A stretch of 19,988 bases of DNA. Source: Spirochaetales bacterium (GTDB lineage: Bacteria > Spirochaetota > Spirochaetia > DSM-27196 > SLST01). Positions 15,874-19,988 of the stretch are shown here, piece after piece. Below the pieces are notes generated by a model. The model did no database searches and had not been told where the DNA came from. It was given only the letters and a program-made list of their open reading frames with translations. The DNA lies in assembly GCA_007130265.1 (NCBI GenBank), contig SLST01000174.1, positions 1-19,988 of the forward strand. Direction: 5' to 3'. Every line of letters begins with the position of its first letter. Within the stretch, counting starts at the first letter, position 1. The position numbers were made by a program, and so were the translations under genes.

Positions 15874-16890
15874 ATGCGACAAGCGGTCATGACCCACCCG
15901 GGAGTTATCGAGTTTCGCGACGTGCCCGAACCGTCGCCCGGGCCGGGCGAGGTGAAGGTGCGCGTGCGGCGCATCGGCATTTGCGGCTCCGACGTCCACG
16001 TCAACAAGGGGCTGCACCCGTTCACCGGCTATCCCGTGGTGCAGGGGCACGAATGGGCGGGCGAGGTGGTGGCGGCCGGCGAGGGCGTGTTGGGTATGCG
16101 GCCCGGGGCCAGGGTGACCGCCGCGCCGCAGATCGTGTGCGGCCGATGCGCCCCCTGCCGGCGCGGCGATTACAACATCTGCGACGCCCTGCGCGTGAAG
16201 GGCTTCCAGGCGCCCGGCTGCGCGCAGGACTACTGGATGACCGAGGCAGCCAGCATCGTGCCGCTGCCCGACACCTTCACCTGGGAGCAGGGCGCGTTCA
16301 TCGAGCCGGTGGCCGTCGGCTGCCACAGCACGCGGCGGGCCGGCGCGTTGGCGGGCGAGAACGTGGCGGTGACCGGCGCGGGGCCGATCGGCAACCTGGT
16401 GGCGCAACTGGCCCGGGTCCGCGGCGCGAACGTGCTGATTCGCGACGTGAGCGAGTACCGCCTCGACGTCGCGCGGCAGTGCGGGCTTCAACGCACGTCG
16501 AACGCCCGCGAGGAAAGCCTCAAGGAGGCCGGCCGCCGATGCTTCGGCGGCGAGGGGTTCCACGTGGCGTTCGAATGCGCCGGCGTGGAGCCGGCCCTGG
16601 CCGAGGTGGTCGATTCGATCGAAAAGGGCGGCCGGATCGTCGCCGTGGCCGTGTACGAGGAGCCGCCGCGGGTCGATATGTCGGTCGTGGGCGACCGCGA
16701 ATTGTCGATCGTCGGCACGCTGATGTACAAGCGGGACGACTTCCTGGAAGCAGTGGCGTTGGTGTCGAACGGCGACGTAGTCGTGGAGCCGATGGACAGT
16801 ATGCACTTCCCATTCGAGCAGTTTGCCGCCGCCTACGACTTCATCGAACAACAAGGCGAGAAGAGCATGAAGGTGTTCGTCGACCTGTAG
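15874..16890 (+). CDS. Zinc-dependent medium-chain alcohol/sugar dehydrogenase
   Basis: A 338-residue MDR enzyme of the sorbitol/threonine-dehydrogenase branch. ATG at 15874 follows GAAGGA at 7 bases. Catalytic-zinc residues are C37 (GICGSD), H59-E60 (GHEWAGEV) and probably E144 (FIEPVAVGCH). The structural zinc site is complete (C89, C92, C95, C103). The nucleotide fold shows GAGPIG (168-173) and an acidic D191 at the end of the second strand, which favours NAD over NADP. It should oxidise a polyol or a sugar hydroxyl in the cytoplasm. It starts 50 bp after the symporter and 38 bp before the aldo/keto reductase, so it is one operon. Exact substrate is unknown; sugar or polyol dehydrogenase is the likely role given its neighbours. 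Confidence 0.92.
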   Translation: MRQAVMTHPGVIEFRDVPEPSPGPGEVKVRVRRIGICGSDVHVNKGLHPFTGYPVVQGHEWAGEVVAAGEGVLGMRPGARVTAAPQIVCGRCAPCRRGDYNICDALRVKGFQAPGCAQDYWMTEAASIVPLPDTFTWEQGAFIEPVAVGCHSTRRAGALAGENVAVTGAGPIGNLVAQLARVRGANVLIRDVSEYRLDVARQCGLQRTSNAREESLKEAGRRCFGGEGFHVAFECAGVEPALAEVVDSIEKGGRIVAVAVYEEPPRVDMSVVGDRELSIVGTLMYKRDDFLEAVALVSNGDVVVEPMDSMHFPFEQFAAAYDFIEQQGEKSMKVFVDL

Positions 16891-16928
16891 AACCCATAAC
16901 ACATGATGCAATACGAAAGGAGTTTCCC

Positions 16929-18110
16929 ATGAGCGTTTGCCAGGCAACGCCGGATCCGGCTTGTATCGACACGACCCTTGACGGCATCGATCCCGGTCGG
17001 GTCCATCAGCTTGAACTGCCCGACGGCGCGGCGATGCCCGCCGCGGCGTTCGGCACGTTCCATTCCGACTGGGCGCAGGAGCACATGTTCGACGCGACGG
17101 TGGAGGCGATCCGCCTGGGCTGGCGGCACATCGACACGGCCCGCGCGTACGAGAATGAAGCGATCGTCGGCGCAGCCATTCGTCGCGCCGTGCAAGAGGG
17201 TTCTATAACATCGGCCGATGACTTGTTCCTCACCGGCAAGCTTTGGAACGGCCACATGACGCCGAAGGACGTGGCGCCGGCCCTCGACGCGACGCTGGAG
17301 GCGTTGGGCGTCGAGCGGATCGACATGTACCTGAACCACTGGCCCTGGCCGAACGTGCATGCGCCCGGCTGCGGTGGCGACCACCGCAACCCGGACGCCG
17401 TACCGTACATCCACGAGGCGTTCCTCGAAACGTGGGGCGAGATCGTCCGGCTCAAGCAGGCGGGGAAGATCGCCCACGTCGGCACGTCGAACCACACGCG
17501 GGCGACCATGGAGTTGCTGCTGCGCGACGTTCCCGCCGCCGACCGGCCCGTGGTCAACCAGATGGAAATGCACCCGCTGTTCCAGCAAACCGAACTGCGC
17601 CGCTACTTCGAGTCGGAGGGGATCGTTTGCACGGGCTACATGGCGCTCGGTTCGCCCAACCGCCCGGCCCGCGACACCTTCCGGGAGCATCGCGCCGACC
17701 TGGCCGACCCGGTCGTCGGCCGGATCGCGTCGGAGTTGGGCGTTTCGCCGGCGCGCGTGTGCCTGAGCTGGGCGCATCAGCGGCAGGACCGCAGCGGCGG
17801 GTACGTGGCCATGGCCACGCGCAGTGATTGGATGCTCGACAACCTGAAGGCCGCCACCGAAGACCTGCTTTCGCCGGAGCAGATGTTGCGCATTTCCGGG
17901 GACGGAACGCGGGAGCATCCCGGCATCGACGCCAACAATCGGCTGATTTGGGGCCAGGTCTTCCTCTGGCCGGAAGCCGACGGCGACTGGCGCCTGCTGT
18001 GGAACGACCAGCACGTGTTCCCGACGCGGGCCGGGTACGGCCGGTTCAAGGAATCGTGGAACGCGCATCGGAACGTGCAACTCGAAACCACCTACAGGGG
18101 CTCATCGTGA
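16929..18110 (+). CDS. Aldo/keto reductase with C-terminal extension
   Basis: A 393-residue AKR (the family is usually 280-330). ATG at 16929 follows AAAGGAG. The catalytic tetrad is intact: D69 and Y74 (HIDTARAYENE), K104 (LTGKLW) and H137 (LNHWPWPN). Typical barrel signatures follow: GKIAHVGTSNHT, NQMEMHPLFQQTELRRY and VAMATRSDWMLDNLKA, the last in the place of the usual coenzyme-binding K-S-x-x-x-R loop. Residues ~324-393 form an added tail (IDANNRLIWGQVFLWPEADG, then GYGRFKESW) beyond the usual family end. It should interconvert an aldehyde or keto sugar and an alcohol with NAD(P)H. Its stop overlaps the GTG of rbsD (GTGA). Together with the preceding MDR enzyme it could form an oxidation/reduction pair on the imported sugar; this is inference. 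Confidence 0.9.
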   Translation: MSVCQATPDPACIDTTLDGIDPGRVHQLELPDGAAMPAAAFGTFHSDWAQEHMFDATVEAIRLGWRHIDTARAYENEAIVGAAIRRAVQEGSITSADDLFLTGKLWNGHMTPKDVAPALDATLEALGVERIDMYLNHWPWPNVHAPGCGGDHRNPDAVPYIHEAFLETWGEIVRLKQAGKIAHVGTSNHTRATMELLLRDVPAADRPVVNQMEMHPLFQQTELRRYFESEGIVCTGYMALGSPNRPARDTFREHRADLADPVVGRIASELGVSPARVCLSWAHQRQDRSGGYVAMATRSDWMLDNLKAATEDLLSPEQMLRISGDGTREHPGIDANNRLIWGQVFLWPEADGDWRLLWNDQHVFPTRAGYGRFKESWNAHRNVQLETTYRGSS

Positions 18111-18526
18111 AAGAAGTGGGAATGCTCAACGGGCCGATCGACGCCGCGCTGGGGCGCCAGGGACACATGGACGAACTGATGGTGGTCGATGCGGGCTTTC
18201 CCTGCCCGGACGGTGTCGAAGTGATCGACGTCGCCCTTTCGGAAGGCGTCCCGCCTATCGCTGCGGTTCTAGCCGAATTGCGAAAGGTGCATTCGGTCGA
18301 GAAGATCGTGATGGCCGAGGAAACGCGGCGGCACAACCCGAGCTACTTCGCGAGGGTCGCGCAGTCGTTCGGCGAAGGCGTGGACGTCGACGTGATTCCG
18401 CACGCCGACCTGAAGTGCCGCAGCCGGAACGTCAAGACCATCATCCGCACCGGCGATTTCACCGCGTGGGGGAACGTCTTGCTGGTCTCGGGCGCGGGGG
18501 CCCGCTGGCAGATGGAAAAGCCGTGA
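18107..18526 (+). CDS. rbsD: D-ribose pyranase (RbsD/FucU family)
   Basis: A 139-residue cytoplasmic sugar pyranase/mutarotase starting at GTG 18107, which overlaps the TGA of the aldo/keto reductase by three bases. The family signature is clear and in order: LGRQGHMDELMVVDAGFP (catalytic H20, D28), IDVALSEGVPPIAAVL, MAEETRRHNPSYF and IIRTGDFTAWGNVLLVSG. The D-A-G-x-P and I-D-x-A-L-x-x-G-V-P pattern is closer to RbsD than to FucU. It should interconvert pyranose with other anomeric forms of the imported sugar so that the dehydrogenases receive the right form. No ribokinase or ABC ribose transporter is nearby, so ribose itself is not implied. It is the last gene of the operon. Confidence 0.88.
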   Translation: MKEVGMLNGPIDAALGRQGHMDELMVVDAGFPCPDGVEVIDVALSEGVPPIAAVLAELRKVHSVEKIVMAEETRRHNPSYFARVAQSFGEGVDVDVIPHADLKCRSRNVKTIIRTGDFTAWGNVLLVSGAGARWQMEKP

Positions 18527-18550
18527 CGTAACTTCCGGTGGCTCTTCTTG

Positions 18551-18573
18551 CGCGGGAAGCGGAGCTTGCCGCG
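18551..18573. terminator. Hairpin between convergent rbsD and the DUF5703 fragment
   Basis: Stem CGCGGGAAGC / GCTTGCCGCG with one mismatch and a 3-base loop, starting 25 bases after the rbsD stop. No T-run follows on either strand, so it would be a weak or factor-dependent terminator at best. Confidence 0.3.
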
Positions 18574-18609
18574 AAACGAATAGCCCAGAGACGAGAGGAT
18601 CTTCTCGCG

Positions 18610-18969
18610 CGCATCCCCCCGGCCGGCCCGGATTTCGACGCAGCCCTCGCGCAGCTTCCGCTCCTGGCGGAAGAAGCCGTCGCCGGCAAACGGGTTCGGC
18701 TCCAGGTTCACCCGCAGGCGGCCGAGTTTCAGCAGCGCGCCGTTCTCGTCGTAGCAGCCGGCGCGCGCCAGGTAAATGAGCAGTTCGCCGTCTTCCACCC
18801 ACACGTTCAAGCCCATGTCGTGGCCGCCGACCGGCATCGACTCGCTGGAGTTCTTGCTGGGCGTGCTCCACGCGACGTTGTAGGCGTCCAGCCAAGCCAA
18901 CTCGTCCGCAAACGCTTCACCGATCGCGAGGACGGCCAACAGCGCTGCTGTCAAGGTTCGCTTCACCAT
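18610..18969 (-). pseudogene. 5' fragment of a second DUF5703 gene (near-copy of 2243-2602)
   Basis: The ATG at 18969 opens a signal peptide (MVKRTLTAALLAVLAIGEAFA) followed by the same DUF5703_N sequence as the intact gene at 98-2602. From WLDAYNVAW to EIRAGRGDA only about five of 94 residues differ, and the DNA aligns without gaps at a constant offset of 16367. Similarity ends abruptly after GRGDA (near 18610). The frame then reads unrelated residues (REKILSSLGYSFRGK) and continues antisense into rbsD to 18343. About 120 of 834 residues are therefore present. It is probably non-functional, though a short secreted peptide could still be made. Homology seems to extend slightly upstream of the ATG. 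The sequence between 18970 and 19097 shows nothing recognisable. Confidence 0.85.
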
Positions 18970-19097
18970 GCTTTGTTCTCCCGTTCTCGACGCGGCTGCC
19001 GCCGCCGACACAACTCGGAAAGGCGTTCGAGTCCAATAACCATGATCCCATGCAAGCCGCCTTGAGCAGAGTCCCTGTCTTCTGCTGTTGCTTCTGA

Positions 19098-19391
19098 TAC
19101 AATGCGTGGAACGGTCGGCTGAATGATTTCAAGAACCACCTTGCCGGGCGCAATGCCACCGTGCTTATCCGTCCCGGACGGGCCACCCGCAGCCTGGTGC
19201 AGATCAGCGGCCGGGGAATAACCACCGACGCGGAAAACGCGGTCGAAATCATTGACAACTATGTTCCGGTAGGCGCCGACTCGTTCAGCGTCGAGAATCC
19301 GGGGCGGTTCCGGGTCGGCGACAAGATCATGGTCCGCCGAAGGGGCAACCCGAGAAAAATCAAAGGGGACGGGGGTCTTTTCGGGCCGTAG
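19098..19391 (+). pseudogene. Internal fragment of an unidentified secreted-type protein
   Basis: An open frame from 19098 (after a TGA) with recognisably protein-like sequence: YNAWNGRLNDFKNHLAGRNA, then TVLIRPGRATRSLVQISGRG, then NAVEIIDNYVPVGADSFSVE and FRVGDKIMVRR. The 'DNYVPVGADSFSVEN...FRVGDKIMV' pattern is the small beta domain I associate with N-terminal regions of planctomycete beta-helix or pectate-lyase-like proteins. That is a resemblance only. There is no credible start (GTG at 19161 at best) and no signal peptide. After about 19345 the sequence turns into a G-rich repeat that supplies the stop. Both ends are therefore missing. Confidence 0.4.
19351..19388. repeat. G-rich interspersed repeat at the end of the fragment
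   Basis: The stretch containing AAATCAAAGGGGACGGGGGT followed by CTTTTCGGG replaces the coding sequence of the fragment and contributes its last codons and stop. AAAGGGGACGGGGGTC-type phrases are, as far as I recall, common dispersed repeats near REP-associated transposase genes. No transposase is visible here. Just beyond, 19411-19423 and 19471-19484 share GGTGCGGGACCGG. Confidence 0.4.
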
Positions 19392-19467
19392 TTGTCAAAC
19401 CCGGCTTCCACAGGTGCGGGACCGGCGGGGAGCGGATGCGGCGGGCGTGGTTGCCATACCTGGCTCT

Positions 19468-19486
19468 CACCGGTGCGGGACCGGTG
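19468..19486 (-). terminator. Hairpin just after the Gfo/Idh/MocA fragment stop
   Basis: CACCGGT-GCGGG-ACCGGTG is a perfect 7-bp stem 10 bases beyond the stop at 19496 on the minus strand. It suits a transcription end but lacks a T-run. Confidence 0.35.
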
Positions 19487-19495
19487 GCGTGGCAG

Positions 19496-19816
19496 CTACA
19501 CGGCGTCGGGCGTCGGGCAGAGGAATCCTTCGCGGTACTCGCGGGTGGTCAGCGCGGTTGCTTGGTGCGAGTCGGGAAATACTTCGCGCTGGGGATCGAA
19601 CTTCAGCAGCGGGCCGATCGAGAGGGGCTCCTTCTTCAAGTCGACTCCGTTGTCGGCCAGATGCCGCGCGGTGCGGTCGAGCGTCGCCAGGTTATCGGCC
19701 AGACTGTTCACGTCGGCCAGAATCCGCCGAGCTTCGTCGATCGATACCTTGTTCTCCTCGCCCAAGTAGGAAATATCCCCCAGGTGGCACGCGGTGCAAT
19801 GGCTGAATGTCGACAC
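19496..19816 (-). pseudogene. Gfo/Idh/MocA-family oxidoreductase, C-terminal fragment
   Basis: About 106 residues matching the extreme C-terminus of planctomycete Gfo/Idh/MocA oxidoreductases: STFSHCTACHLGDISYLGEENKVS, then NLATLDRTARHLADNGVDL, then LSIGPLLKFDPQREVFPDS and ATALTTREYREGFLCP. The pattern 'CHLGxISY...LLKFDPxxEVF...ATxLxTREYR' is what I recall at the end of such sugar dehydrogenases. The NAD-binding Rossmann domain and catalytic EKP region are absent, and only a GTG at 19816 could serve as a start. The sequence immediately upstream (19817-19850) is the gap after another gene's stop, so the first ~330 residues have been lost. The apparent CxxCH is not a haem site in this context. 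Confidence 0.6.
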
Positions 19817-19850
19817 CGAGCGCCCTGCGCACGATATGGGTGCGGAACGT

Positions 19851-19988
19851 CTATCGGTGGATGATTCGGTCGGCGAGGCTTTCGAATTCGCGTTCTTGCG
19901 CGGATCCGGTTCCGATCTCGCGATAAGCGTCCCAGCCCAGCTTGCGCACGCCCGTTTCGGTGACGATCCCCAGACGCAGGCCGCCCTC
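19851..19988 (-). CDS. C-terminal end of an unidentified protein (runs off the window)
   Basis: The minus strand is open from the window edge to a TAG at 19853-19851 and encodes 45 residues, including GLRLGIVTETGVRKLGWDAY and a charged end EREFESLADRIIHR. Composition and codon use look normal for a coding region, and the helical, charged C-terminus is typical of a gene end. I do not recognise the family from this piece. The following Gfo/Idh/MocA remnant lies only 34 bases downstream, so the two may have been neighbours in one operon before the truncation. Confidence 0.5.
   Translation of the reverse strand, partial: EGGLRLGIVTETGVRKLGWDAYREIGTGSAQEREFESLADRIIHR

Noticed and set aside
19766..19786. 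CxxCH haem-binding motif (HCTACHLG), suggesting a cytochrome c fragment
   Set aside because: The surrounding residues (CHLGDISY, LLKFDP, TREYREGF) fit the C-terminus of Gfo/Idh/MocA oxidoreductases, in which CHLG is normal. The second Cys looks coincidental.
98..19988. CRISPR arrays, tRNA or rRNA genes, complete insertion sequences, integrase or att sites
   Set aside because: None was seen on reading either strand. Repeats present are short hairpins or dispersed phrases without a transposase.

Overview
This high-GC window reads like an accessory, sugar- and glycan-degrading region of a Planctomycetota genome, possibly from a metagenome. The lineage call is inference. It rests on a DUF5703-type glycoside-hydrolase-like gene, a very large PQQ-like propeller protein of the type common in that phylum, planctomycete-style Gfo/Idh/MocA and Na+/sugar symporter genes, and interspersed repeats of kinds that recur in planctomycete intergenic DNA.

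Left part (1-7520), minus strand: three intact secreted-type genes are read in the order PQQ-like propeller with an embedded methyltransferase-like domain and a malectin-like tail (7520-3858), metallophosphoesterase (3662-2799) and DUF5703 glycoside-hydrolase-like protein (2602-98). A near-perfect 26-bp-arm inverted repeat lies just upstream of the last gene, and a REP-like patch lies at the left edge.

Middle part (7722-11745): this is a degraded zone. It holds a nucleotidyltransferase-like C-terminal fragment with a coupled small ORF on the plus strand. On the minus strand it holds what looks like a broken sialic-acid-type cluster: a 5'-truncated BNR sialidase, a 90-residue stump of a DHDPS/N-acetylneuraminate-lyase-family enzyme (ATGA overlap), one intact BNR sialidase-like gene, and a sodium/solute symporter that has lost most of its first half. 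Repeat-rich non-coding DNA follows (11750-12060).

Right part (12077-18526): a well-organised catabolic locus. A XylR-like regulator (LacI-type sensor plus AraC HTH, minus strand) is divergent from a plus-strand operon: Na+/sugar symporter with an unusual ~250-residue insertion, Zn-dependent medium-chain dehydrogenase, aldo/keto reductase with a C-terminal extension, and RbsD-type sugar pyranase (GTGA overlap). A plausible scheme is Na+-driven uptake of a monosaccharide, anomer interconversion by RbsD, and oxidation/reduction by the two dehydrogenases, induced through XylR. The sugar is not determinable from sequence.

Right edge (18527-19988): more debris. There is a ~370-bp copy of the 5' end of the DUF5703 gene, an internal fragment of an unidentified secreted protein ending in a G-rich repeat, the C-terminus of a Gfo/Idh/MocA-type oxidoreductase, and the last 45 codons of an unidentified gene running off the window. 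The concentration of truncated genes, each broken at a different point, is the most striking global property of the window.
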